DNA of 64,000 bases from Nothopassalora personata (taxonomy: Eukaryota; Ascomycota; Dothideomycetes; Mycosphaerellales; Mycosphaerellaceae), in the NCBI GenBank assembly GCA_033816765.1, contig CM066290.1, positions 3,906,001 through 3,970,000 on the forward strand. The letters are read 5' to 3'. The notes under the pieces were generated by a model that did not search any database, was not told the DNA's origin, and saw nothing but the letters and a program-made list of their open reading frames with translations. The position numbers and the translations under genes are program-made. Positions within the stretch are counted from its first letter, which is position 1. Each line of letters begins with the position of its first letter. Shown here in pieces: positions 1 to 9,431 of this stretch.

Positions 1-864
1 ATGTCTTGCTCAACGCCGTCTTGCTCCTTCTGCCAGTACCCAAGCTGCTGAGACACAGATCGACTGGAATACAGACGCTCAGGTGAGATTCGACGAGCTG
101 CTATTCATCAAATTGGTACTAACTAGCGTATGAGCAGTGTCCTTGTGGCCTATTTCTTTGGGCTTGTCGTTGTCGTTTGCAGCATCGGACGACTCACAGC
201 AATAGCTGCCACCGAAGCCACGAGCAACCCAACATGGCATCTCATGTCAATTGACCTGTGGTCGCTGGTCGAGTGCAATTGCAGCATTGTATGTAGCTGC
301 CTCCCTGCCCTCGGGTCCTGGCTCCAGCGCTTGAGAAGTAACGAGTCGTCGTTTTGTAGTGTAAGGCTCACTGGCGATGATCGACCACGTTGGTCTCTGC
401 GCCGGTCCTTGATCCAGGACCAGGCAGCGCCTTTCCCGAATATCGCCTCTCTGCGGCCAAGTCATAGTCGACAGAACCTTCGAGGGGGACTCCGATCGCT
501 CAGAGTTCAGTCGCCCACTTGCGATGAGAAGTCCTGGCGGCCCAGCGGAGAGACAGACGTTGACAGAGGGACCAAGCCAAGGGAACATCAGATGGAGGCG
601 ATGGTGAAGTTGACTTCAGACGTCAAGTTTCCCAGGCGAGCTTACACGCCGAACAGAGTATCAGAGCGGAAGACGCCCAGAACGGTTCCCACAACTGGTG
701 CGATGGGCTACTACTTCCATGGCCAGAACTATGTTGGCCGTGAACCGAATGGTAGAACGCCGCCGACTGGACCAGTCACGCCGATACTGTTCAATATAGA
801 CGAGGAAGATGTGCATTCACAGTTGCAAAGCACTTCGGACTTGAAGCTTGATCGCATTCCATAG
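1..864 (+). CDS. PTH11-like (fungal rhodopsin-domain) integral membrane protein, 3' end
   Basis: Partial at the window edge. Frame 3 is open from base 3 to 82, followed by a 55-nt intron (83-137, donor GTGAGA, acceptor TGAGCAG), then exon 2 to the stop at 862-864. The joined protein shows two hydrophobic helices, the first ending LLLLPVPKLL and the second VAYFFGLVVVVCSIGRL, then the pattern NPTW...IDLWSLVECNCSIVCSCLPAL. That pattern is typical of the last helices of the fungal seven-helix rhodopsin/PTH11 domain. A soluble tail of about 190 residues follows, rich in Arg, Ser and Pro and probably cytoplasmic. Family members are plasma-membrane receptors or receptor-like proteins; the ligand cannot be told. 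The N-terminal helices lie outside the window. Confidence 0.75.
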
Positions 865-1033
865 AGGCCAATGCATCAAATCCAGTCATTTAAAACATAA
901 CATTGGTTCATGGGCTATACTTATCGCAGCACAACTTTCGCGGGCCAGAGTGGACGTGCCAACCAGGAATTCCCAGTGATCCGTCTAATGGAAGCTCGCC
1001 CGGTACTTTGCTGATCTCTTCCCTCTCCGTATT

Positions 1034-1492
1034 ACTTCTTCGCACGAAGCTGATCGTACATCAACCTCATGCGTTCCCCTTGCCCAGACGTGAGGGTTGT
1101 CATGCATGCATCATCTGCAATCATAGCGTCGCTGTATTCGGTCTGCTGCTGGTCCGTGGCAGTGATGATGTGAAGGTACGTATCGATGGGATCCAGCATG
1201 CTGGCGCCGTTTCAGGGCCGTTTGCAATACTGCCCAGGAGGTCTCTGGTGAGGTTTGTGAGGAAATTGTCGGCTGCGCATCGAATGAATTGCGCTTCGAC
1301 TCCATTACGGCTGTTCCCGGTGGCTTCTTTCGAGACTCTTCGTCGTGGGCTTGAAGGTTCCGGCTGTGCGGGGGGCTGCTGTATGGGCGCGAGATTGTCC
1401 TTTCCCGCACCTTCGCCGTGCAAGAAATTCGAAGCGTCCTCGGCAGAGTTATTGATGTGGTCAAAAGCAATTCCTGCCGTCTGCTTCTGCAT
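1034..1492 (-). CDS. Possible small hypothetical gene
   Basis: On the minus strand an open frame from 1492 has coding-like codon use: a Pro/Ser-rich stretch, then NNFLTNLTRDLLGSIANG-like sequence. A second frame from about 1195 down to a stop near 1034 reads MLDPIDTYLHIITATDQQQ and ends QLRAKK. The two frames look like consecutive parts of one protein, but I found no intron longer than 30 nt that joins them, so a frameshift or an unusual splice is possible. No family is recognised. The plus-strand frame over the same bases is low-complexity and probably not a gene. Confidence 0.3.
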
Positions 1493-1650
1493 TATCTCAT
1501 CTCATATGCTCAGACACCCCCCCCCCCCGAATGCTTGGAGTTGCCAAGCCTGCCGAGGCGAGGATGCCGAAGTCCTGTTTGGACGGACCGAATCATCCCC
1601 TGCCACCTTCGTTAAAGGTGAGCAGCGACGTTCATTGATCCAATGTAGTC

Positions 1651-2175
1651 ATGTTGCAAGGCAGTCCAGTGGACAGCGTTAAGTCCAATGCGAGTGCTGG
1701 CAGCAAATTACCAGAGAACGCCAGCACGACCGAGAAACTGCTCGAATGGTACTCCGTCGACATTCTGGACAGTTTCAACAAGCGCGATTTTGGCTATGCA
1801 ATAGCACACTATGGTGGCGACGACCACACATTCGAGTGCATCCAGAATGATGGCAGCTTGCTTAAGCTGGATGCAGCGGGTATGAAGAAGTTACGGGCCT
1901 GGTTTCTGCTTGAACATTGTCCGCAGGCTTACGGCGAGGTGCTAGACGTTGTGGTTCATCTGGATGAGATTAATGGAGATGCTGCTGTATGGGTATCTTA
2001 CATGATGCACAACGACAAGTTATCGCTGGCGAGAGAGAAGATGACGATCTTCTTCTGGAAGCGGTCGAGGGTACACGGTAGTGGCGAATATCCTGGCGAA
2101 CAGAAGTGGGACTGGATCAAAGAGCATACCAGTGCTGGGATCGCATCAGTCGCTGGAGATGCCAACTTTGGCTGA
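1651..2175 (+). CDS. NTF2-like (SnoaL-like) hypothetical protein
   Basis: Single exon of 174 codons starting with ATG. After a 25-residue polar leader it reads TTEKLLEWYSVDILDSFNKRD, then alternating strands ending in an acidic/aromatic segment (FFWKRSR...KWDWIKEHTSAG). The size and the pattern of an N-terminal helix followed by beta strands resemble fungal SnoaL-like/NTF2-fold proteins that bind small ligands in a cone-shaped pocket. The catalytic role is unknown. No membrane segment or signal peptide is visible. The call rests on overall pattern, not a diagnostic motif. Confidence 0.6.
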   Translation: MLQGSPVDSVKSNASAGSKLPENASTTEKLLEWYSVDILDSFNKRDFGYAIAHYGGDDHTFECIQNDGSLLKLDAAGMKKLRAWFLLEHCPQAYGEVLDVVVHLDEINGDAAVWVSYMMHNDKLSLAREKMTIFFWKRSRVHGSGEYPGEQKWDWIKEHTSAGIASVAGDANFG

Positions 2176-2205
2176 AAGGATGAGATCTTGGACTGACGAC
2201 AGATA

Positions 2206-2770
2206 ATGAGAGTACTGGACACCGATCCGATGCATATTGAAGCACACGATTATCGAGACAACAACCAACAGGCTCGAGGAGGTAAGGCTCGTACCGCCAA
2301 AGGCTCTGGGGCGAAGATCAAGGGAGGCATCAGCTGGAAGATCAGCCACGAGGAAGTCAGATGCTCGGATCCAGTCGTCGAACTAGCATTCTGCAAACCA
2401 GGTCGCAGCAATCGACGAAGCTGAGTACTCCCACCGCAGGACAGGCTAAAGAGCAGACACGCAACCACGCGATCACCAAGCGACGTCTAGGGCGAGTTCT
2501 GGAAGCTGCACGATCCAATCGGCCTAGAGCAGAAATGACAACAATGAGGTTCTTGGCTGAGGACTCTCGGCGATCACATGCCTGGTTCAAACTCGCAGAT
2601 TTATTCACAGATTGCGGAAATCACATAAACGGCATTTACGTCTTGGTATAGGCTCACGTGCGTTCCAGGATAAATACATCTGTGATATTCCAGGGTTTGA
2701 CTTCGAGCGGTGCAAGCGCTGCAAGGGAGACCAAAGTTGCCCTTATGACAAGAGCGGAGTGATGGACTAG
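2206..2770 (+). CDS. Possible small cysteine-containing gene, structure unresolved
   Basis: Two overlapping plus-strand frames (2206-2424 and 2361-2651) lead into a short coding-like stretch 2669-2770 that follows a plausible acceptor (GTTCCAG). The last stretch reads DKYICDIPGFDFERCKRC and then GDQSCPYDKSGVMD before a stop, with five cysteines in 30 residues. No donor at a usual intron distance joins the parts cleanly. It may be a short zinc-binding protein, a gene remnant or chance. The rest of 2176-3111 shows nothing I can name. Confidence 0.25.
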
Positions 2771-3111
2771 AATATCCGCATCTTGTCTGCTGAGTGACAT
2801 CCTGCTGGAGCCGTCTCCTTGAACTGCGCGTGTCTGAAGCTATGCGTGCCAAAACGTCGCGGACGTTGCCGTCGCCGAAGTGCCGTTGTGGTGATGATCC
2901 ATTGCATCTGCCAGTGCAAGAAAAGACTTGACCACCGGACACCGAAGTTTCACATAATGGGACACAACGCAAGCAGACATCACATCCGTGTCCCGTCATG
3001 ATGGTTTCTTGCATCATGACTTTGAGCTGTGCTGCAGGGTCCAGTCGCGTCACTCCGTCTCGTGAAAGGAGAGCGGGCGCATAGCTCTTGCATTGCTATA
3101 CAAATACATCA

Positions 3112-3952
3112 ATGTCAGCTCTGATTTACTCCAAATCTCCACGAGTCGCTTCTGCGCTTAGAGCAACATTCACAAAACCAACTGCCCGAGGATTGAAATC
3201 ATTCGCAGCCTCCAAGATGCCTGAGAAAGTCAACGACCTCGATGCCAGCCGTGATCCATCGGTTGCGAAGCAGTACGACAATGAGTCTTCGACGGAGACC
3301 AAGTTCCAGGACTTCTACAAGATCGCAGACGACCGAAAGATCTGCATGATGGGGACATACCGCAATGGTGTCGGCGTGCGTTGCACACCTAGAATGTTGA
3401 TTGTACAGTTGTATTGACCTGCCCGGTAGCCAGTATCCAGGTCCATGGCGGTCGCAAAAAGAACCGGCCCTGACTTCCTTTTCCTCGCAAACGCCAACAG
3501 CAAGAAGTTTGACGACTTGAAGAATAAGGAAACGTGCTTGGTCTTCCACGATTCCAGCGAGAACTGGATCTCAATCACTGGAGAGGCCGTGACTACATCC
3601 AACGACGATCCACGCATCAAGGAGATTTACTCGAAGCCTGTGAGCGCATGGTTCGGTGACCTTGGTGATGGTGTGCACACCGGTGGCCCCGAAGATCCAC
3701 GAATGAAGTTGATCGAGATTCGGTCGAAGTGTAAGTCTGCCTTGATCATTGTGGCACTCCGATATTGAAATCCTGGCAGACATCTCATACTGGAAGAAGA
3801 CCACCGGCCCTCTCACGACTGCCAAGGAGATTGGTGGTGCCGCCCTGACTGGACGTGTTGCGAACACTGGCGACCTTCGCGAGATGCACGAAGATGAGAT
3901 CAGCCAGGCGCGGAAGAAGGATAGCCCTTTGAGCAAGCAGACACTCGATTAG
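3112..3952 (+). CDS. Bli-3-like FMN-binding split-barrel protein (PNPOx-like / general stress protein 26 family)
   Basis: Three exons: 3112-3375, 3430-3730 and 3780-3952, giving 245 residues. The ATG at 3112 is used because the upstream frame opens only at a TTG. The N-terminus (SALIYSKSPRVASALRATF) is basic and Ser/Ala-rich and could be a mitochondrial presequence; a second ATG at 3217 would remove it. The core matches the blue-light-inducible Bli-3 pattern: KICMMGTYRNGVG, then PVSRSMAVA after intron 1, then FLFLANANSKKFDDL, WISITGEAV, AWFGDLGDGV and DPRMKLIEI. Family members bind FMN and have been linked to light and stress responses; the substrate is unknown. Intron 1 (54 nt) restores the conserved PVSR-x-MA motif, which supports that splice. 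Confidence 0.85.
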
Positions 3953-4329
3953 TTTGAGGCACACAATGCCCATCGCCGGCGAGACACTCATCGCTTTGGA
4001 CGACGCGTCACCTTGCTGGCTGGCTGTCGACATACTGCTACGTTTTTGTGATATCTCGAGGCAAGCTAGCTGCTTCTGAAGGATAACGATGTATTTTGTG
4101 TGTGTGTGTGTGTGTCTGTAGAAAGTTATAAATGTGCACAGTTTTCTACATCCATCGTCAACAAATGTCCAAAACAGGTCAAGCGTGGTTGCCTGTCTTG
4201 AGAACTACGTCACTACGAGCATGGTTCTTTCTTCCTATAGAACTAAAACGGTGTATCACACGCCACTCGCGATAGATGCGACCGAGTCCGCCCATCCACC
4301 GCTCACTTCAGCTTGCAAGACATTTCACC
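3953..4329 (+). other. Intergenic region with a TG dinucleotide run
   Basis: No gene seen. It holds the 3' flank of the Bli-3-like gene, a TG dinucleotide run of about nine units at 4098-4115, and the promoter of the Nudix gene that starts at 4330. Confidence 0.6.
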
Positions 4330-5390
4330 ATGTCTTCAACACTCCAAGCTGCCAAGATCAAGCGAGTTGGGCCCCTCTCACCCGATGAAGCCAAGTGGAC
4401 CGAGTTGAGGAAGATCGAGGTAAGACGCATATGGATAATGGATAATGGATAATGGATAATGGATAATGGATAATGGATAATGGATAATGGATAATGGATA
4501 ATGGATAATGGATAATGGATAATGGATAATGGATAGTGGATAGTGGATAGTGGATAGTGGATAGTGGATAATGGATAATGGATAATGGATAATGGATAAT
4601 GGATAATGGATAAGCAGATTGCTAACATACACACAGTGGGTTGATCCAGCTGGCAAAGAGCGTGTCTGGGAAGCTGCTGCTCGCAAGACCCGCAAAGAGT
4701 CGGGTGTCGACGCGGTCGCCATCGCACCCATCATCCGCCACCCCTCGAGAGCACCCTCCACCCTGGTCATCCTGCAATACCGCCCACCCGTCGATGCGAT
4801 ATGCGTCGAGTTCCCGGCTGGTCTCATCGATGCTGGCGAGACTCCCGAGCAGGCAGCAGTTCGTGAGCTGAAGGAGGAAACTGGTTACGAGGGCAAGGTT
4901 CGTGATGTCAGTCCGAGACTCAGCAACCAACCTGGAATGACCAACGCGAACATGCAGGTACTTGATTGTAGTCCTACCATCGTAGCCGATCCCGGATTGA
5001 CGAATGCCAACATGCAGGTACGTAAAACTTGGTCCTTCTCTATCGCTGATACTCACCTCAAAAAAGATGGTGACCATCGAAGTCAATCTGAAGGAGGGAG
5101 ACGAGCCTCCAGAGCAGCATCTTGACGACGGCGAGTACATTGAGAGGGTTAACGTGCCATTGAGCGAACTCTACGACAAACTCAAAGGTGCGTTCTCATT
5201 CCTTCGACATCATTGCATAAAGTTGTGCCAACAAACGCAGCACTTTCCAAAGAGGACGGCAAGATCGTGGACGCCAGGTACGTGATTCTCGAATTTCTGT
5301 CCTCTGGGAAGCCTAGTATGCTAATTAGTTAGACTATTCCATTGGGCCCTTGGCCTCCACTGGAGTCGTCGTCTCAACTTGGAAGGCTAA
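4330..5390 (+). CDS. Nudix hydrolase, ADP-ribose pyrophosphatase (YSA1/NUDT5 type)
   Basis: Five exons by hand splicing: 4330-4419, 4637-5017, 5067-5187, 5241-5277 and 5333-5390; 228 residues. The enzyme splits ADP-ribose and related nucleoside-diphosphate sugars to AMP and ribose phosphate. Seen: the Nudix box GLIDAGETPEQAAVRELKEE followed by TGYEG, the upstream FPAG, and the YSA1-type segments DPGLTNANMQ, MVTIEVNL and KIVDAR. Two oddities: the segment around TNANMQ occurs twice in tandem (4904-4957 and 4964-5017), and an alternative 3' end is possible (exon 4 to 5315 joined to 5410-5501, 252 residues). Intron 1 (217 nt) is filled by a 7-bp repeat. The first 18-residue copy could be skipped or retained without changing the frame. 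Confidence 0.85.
4432..4614 (+). repeat. Heptanucleotide minisatellite (GGATAAT)n inside intron 1 of the Nudix gene
   Basis: About 26 head-to-tail copies of GGATAAT fill most of the 217-nt intron. Five adjacent copies in the middle carry the variant GGATAGT. The other predicted introns in this window are about 45-95 nt, so the repeat accounts for the excess length. Confidence 0.95.
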
Positions 5391-5679
5391 CTCAAGGACT
5401 TCCCAACAGAATGGGACACCTCAGGCTACGTTACAGACGAGTACGTTGCCTTCTGGGCTGGAGGCTGGCATTGGGGCAAGAAGTACCTCCAAGGCCCGTA
5501 GAGATAGATAGCTCAGGACGCAGCAGAAAGTTTAAAGCTACACAAGTCTCCCGAGTGTTTTGCAGCGTGCCGTAAACTTTTTAACTTCACTGCACGGATT
5601 GAAAGGCAGCGGTTGCCTCAGAGGGTTCAGTTCACGGACCTGAAACAAACAAACATTAGATGCTCCCTGCAAAACATAT

Positions 5680-6270
5680 ATGAAGACGGCTGCTGCGAAG
5701 GACAATATGGTTGAGGAAGCTACACTGACCACTCATTTTGCATACCTCAAGCATAGGACTACACTTACCATGCCAAGAGCAAATAATCGAAAACATACTA
5801 TCATATCACCTCCCGAAGGCCTCTATGGTATGCTCGATGACACGCAAAGAGCAACCTCCCAAGCCCATACACTGCTCATGCATGCTCGATTGCTGCGAGA
5901 AGACACGGCATCGCTCCTAGCGATCAATGATGTGCCCGGTATGTGCTGTGCATCCGACTGAATTTGGTTTGTGCTTGACGTGGGAATTGTAGAAGGCACA
6001 TCGATAATGAACTATTCACGATCCCAGTACGGATCGCTGGAGGAATTGGATCTGGACGTGGACGCGGTGCGGCAGGTGCGATTTCTGTTATGCAACAATG
6101 TCGCAACACTACGATCTCGCTTGCGTCAACATTCAGAGTATTCGCTTCTCGATCCGTTGCGACGCAGCATGGGCGACTTGCTCTGCCTTCTGCACCAGAT
6201 CCAGCGAGAGATTTCGAGAGCGGCAGTTGCCCTGTGGAGGCTCCAGCTGCGGTCGGACGACGGTGACTGA
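5680..6270 (+). CDS. Hypothetical helical protein
   Basis: Two exons, 5680-5938 and 5993-6270, joined by a 54-nt intron (donor GTATGT, acceptor TTGTAG) into 178 residues. The second half is helix-rich (LEELDLDVDAVRQVRFLLCN, MGDLLCLLHQIQREISRAAV) with heptad-like hydrophobics and could form a short coiled coil. No domain, signal peptide or membrane segment is recognised. Several in-frame ATGs upstream of the helical part (5680, 5707, 5770, 5827) leave the start uncertain. The splice keeps the frame open, which is the main support for a real gene. Confidence 0.5.
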
Positions 6271-6505
6271 TCCATGAACAGCGTAACGCAGCAAGCCATA
6301 CCGCAGGAATCCGCAGCCTGGCTATGAAGATTGACGATGGCAATACGTATTCACTGAAGCTCGACAAATCATGGACGGGCGTTTCTTGACCATACAGGTC
6401 CTCTATCAGCAGCAATATCCCGACGAAATCAATGAACAGATCTTACAGCGCTAATAACAATCTATGCTCCTCTACAAACTGTTCGAAAATCTCTTCCCCA
6501 ACAGA

Positions 6506-6769
6506 ATGGAAGCCAAAGTTACACAGTTCCAACGCGAGGCTGCTCTTATCCAGTGGCAACATTCAGCAAGACAGTTCACCGCCACCCAATTTGGAAACAG
6601 GGTTAAGCAAGCAGAAATCGACGCTGTTTCTCATGAACTGCGTGAGGGCCATCGAGATGGGGAAAACCTGCGAGCACGTCGATCGGGCAACATGATGATC
6701 GCGACGAGCTTTGGCACCTTTCAAGTCTTTCCGCAGCATAATAAGGACATGCCGCCACTGTGGGTATGA
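6506..6769 (+). CDS. Hypothetical protein, upstream member of a tandem paralogue pair
   Basis: An 87-residue frame starts with MEAKVTQFQREAAL at an ATG preceded by a possible acceptor (CCCAACAG), so an upstream exon is likely. It contains AEIDAVSHELREGHRD and ends in SFGTFQVF...MPPLWV. The same order of motifs recurs 500 bp downstream, which argues that this is or was a gene. A GTATGA donor at the last codon could extend it by another exon. No function is known for this pattern. Confidence 0.45.
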   Translation: MEAKVTQFQREAALIQWQHSARQFTATQFGNRVKQAEIDAVSHELREGHRDGENLRARRSGNMMIATSFGTFQVFPQHNKDMPPLWV

Positions 6770-7003
6770 TGCTGATGGTCATGTGCAGAGCATGAGCACG
6801 AGAAGCAGTACCTGTGAAATAAACGTCGAGGAAGGTTCATTCATAGATGTATTCCCAGACAGGTGGCGGTCTTAAGAATGCTAAGAATGCTTCACTTCGA
6901 CCTTTCTAACCAACCAGCACACGCTAAGCAAGAGCAAGCAAGTCAGATCACACAACAACCCTCGGCATAAGGCTCCTACCACGCAGACTCCTCAAGCAAC
7001 TAC

Positions 7004-7511
7004 AATGGACTCGGTGGTCACACCACTCCAGCGAGCCGCCGCGGCCATGCATGGAAAACTTTCAGCGGAGCAGCTCACGACGACGCACAAGCCCATCCAC
7101 GCGCAGATAATGACGCTGTAGCTCATAAGCTTGAGACTGGCGACAGAGATGCCGAGATCTTGCAAGCACGCGGCTCTGGCAGTCTCGTGCTAAGTACCGG
7201 TTCCGGCAATTTTCAGGTCTTTCGGAGCATATCAATCACATGTCATCACTGCCGATGCGTGTTTCGAGCATCGGCTTGTGCGCATGGTTTGGTCGAAAGG
7301 GGAACCAGAGTCTTTGCGGGAGGGGATTGAAGCATGGTCTCTCGTTCAGGTGAGAAGGAAGGTCATTGATACATCCACCTCGCTCGCCTTGTTACGATTT
7401 ATCGAATCTCAATTCCGACTAATCTCATGCGCAAGCTCAAGACTCGAAGCATCACCGCCGAAGCCCAGACAGCTCAGACAATCCATCACCATCATCCACA
7501 TTGCCGAGTGA
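7004..7511 (+). pseudogene. Second, frameshifted copy of the tandem paralogue
   Basis: An ATG at 7004 opens MDSVVTPLQRAAAAMHGKLS, which aligns with MEAKVTQFQREAAL of the upstream gene, but this frame stops at about 7117. The homologous continuation (NDAVAHKLETGDRDAEIL, then TGSGNFQVF) lies in another frame. A third frame from 7278 reads MVWSKGEPESLREGIEAW up to a GTGAGA donor. The copy therefore appears broken by at least one frameshift, unless short introns hide the joins. The start at 7004 is a genuine ATG. Confidence 0.45.
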
Positions 7512-8430
7512 ACCTCACCACTCTATACAGCCCATCCGACCGAATAAATATACCCCTCGCAGACCCGTCCATGTCGCAACTGCGATGCCAAGGACTCTGA
7601 CTCCGCGTCCAACTCACATTGAGGTGTGTTTTGCTACACCTTATCGCCCCATGTGTCAGGAGGCTCCGTTTAAACCCAACCCTCCAGATAATGGAGTTTT
7701 CGCCAGCATATTTGATGACATGCCCTTCGTCGATATCTAGGCGTCGGTACTTGAGTGACAGCACGATGGAATCTGCTCCTCGGAATAATAAGGCGCCACA
7801 CAGATGCCGCGTCGAGTGTGGCCGTAAGACTGAGCACCGGCTTGCATTGCTTGTCTTCGAGTGTCCGCCTGTGTTTGGCCTATGGTCGGACCGCTGCGGC
7901 CGAAAGATCGGCAGTTGGCCATGGGTTTTGCAGAGGAGGTGAGGAGACGCAGTAGTAAGCGTCATGGTTTTATGTCATGGTATGTGTACAGTAATCGCAA
8001 TGTTTGGTCTGTTCGTAGACCCAACAGCTTAGTAGAGAAGGGAGGTGTTGTTTGAGAGATCCTCGTGATTGATAGATTCGTGATTCCTTCGCAGCATCTC
8101 TATATACCACCTTGCGGTATTGTGCTAACATTGTAGAGGCTCCACGACGTTATGACGTATAGCAGCTATATGGCATAGTAGTTCAGAAGCTTTAAAGGAC
8201 ATTCGATGGACAAAAGTCAGGGCTTGGCAATGATATTACAAGGGTGCCGATACTCCTATCTTACTTTCGACCGTGCATAGTGGACAGCTGAGCATACACG
8301 TGGATCATCCACAGGCTCCTATCGAAGTCGGCAGTGACCAACAACAGTAGCCAAAACAAAGGATTCCTCGCCAACAGGAACAATCCGCCCACCTGCCTCG
8401 CAGCCTCCTGCATCAAAAATCTATCCATCA
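7512..8430 (+). other. Intergenic region, no supported gene
   Basis: Both strands carry open frames over 7492-7965 (157 codons on minus, 79-107 on plus), but neither shows a recognisable motif and each could be the shadow of the other. From 7966 to 8430 only short frames are seen. The region includes the 3' flank of the coiled-coil gene on the minus strand. Confidence 0.4.
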
Positions 8431-9129
8431 TCACCACGCCTTAACCTCTCTCCTCCCCTCACCCTTAAGAGATCCCCACTCCGCCCTCGCACCACTTCCA
8501 CTCCTCATCTCCCCCTCCATCTCCGTATCCCTCATCTCAATCCTCCCAACCTTCCCCTCCAGCTCCTCCTCCGTCTCATCAACCCTCATCATCAACCGAT
8601 CCACCACATACTCCCTCACCTCAATCAATGTCTCCAGCGCCTCAAGATGATCCCTAATAACCCTAATCTGATCCCACTGTCGAGCTTTCTTATGCTGTTG
8701 GATCGCGTCCTGGAGTCTGTCATGGTCAGCCGCTGCGGAACTTCAGCGTTTGAAGGGGTAGACATACTTCTGCTTAGCTCTCTCCGCCAGCTTGAAGTCC
8801 CTCAGCTTCTCGCTGGTGATGACGCTATCGGTGAGATTGGAGAGCTTCAGGGTCCAGGAGTCGAAGACTTGTTTCTCGAGGTAAGCAAATCTTTTCTCCT
8901 CCGATGCCTTTTCGTCGTAGGCGGCTTGGAGGAGACGTTGGGCTTCGTGGAGGATTTTGTGTTCTTCAGACATGGTCGAGCAGAGGTCGGGGTGGGTAAT
9001 TAGCTTGGTGTTGCTGTCAATTGCTTTGCTTGTGTTTGGTGTTTGTGCAGCACGTTCGGAGTCGATTTCTGAGGCAGTCTTTGATGACTCGATGTGCGTT
9101 GGAAAACACGTCTGTGGAGCGCTGGCCAT
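8431..9129 (-). CDS. Coiled-coil hypothetical protein
   Basis: Two exons on the minus strand: 9129-8768 and 8716-8431, with a 51-nt intron (donor GTATGT, acceptor GACAG). The joined protein is 215 residues from the ATG at 9129, or 163 from an internal ATG at 8973 (MSEEHKILHEAQRLLQAAYD). Almost all of it after residue 50 is charged helix with coiled-coil character (KLRDFKLAERAKQK, then LQDAIQQHKKARQWDQIRV after the junction). The tail is Glu/Arg-rich and ends EVKAW. No enzymatic motif or membrane segment is seen. The chosen acceptor keeps the frame open through the helix; the alternative 8 nt downstream does not. Confidence 0.65.
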
Positions 9130-9431
9130 GTGCTCACGCCGCAGTGATCATGTCGAGATATGTTGGCTCCAGCTACAGTGCCACCGAGCGATCATTCAGG
9201 CACGAGGTCATCCTGCCGCTCACCTGTGACCATATGTTGGTGGTCATCTTGTGGAAATGATCATACATCTAGCCCGCTAGGGTAGTGAAAGCCCAAGTCA
9301 GTCTTTGCCCAACACATTGACGAGTTAATAGTCGTACAGGGAGATATCGAATAGCTTTGAGGCGCTTGGTAGATTTACTGTGTTGACGAGAAGTCGTGCT
9401 TCATATTGCTGTCTTCAGCATCACATATGTA

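Noticed and set aside
903..1682. 259-codon plus-strand frame
   Set aside because: Low-complexity, without motifs; the minus strand over the same bases has more coding-like codons, and the frame includes a 12-base C run.
4432..4614. Repeat array considered as a CRISPR
   Set aside because: Units are 7 bp, with no spacers, inside a eukaryotic intron.
4308..4827. Two long minus-strand frames with repeated IIHYPLS units
   Set aside because: They are translations of the 7-bp intron repeat in the Nudix gene; a 7-bp unit is open in every frame here.
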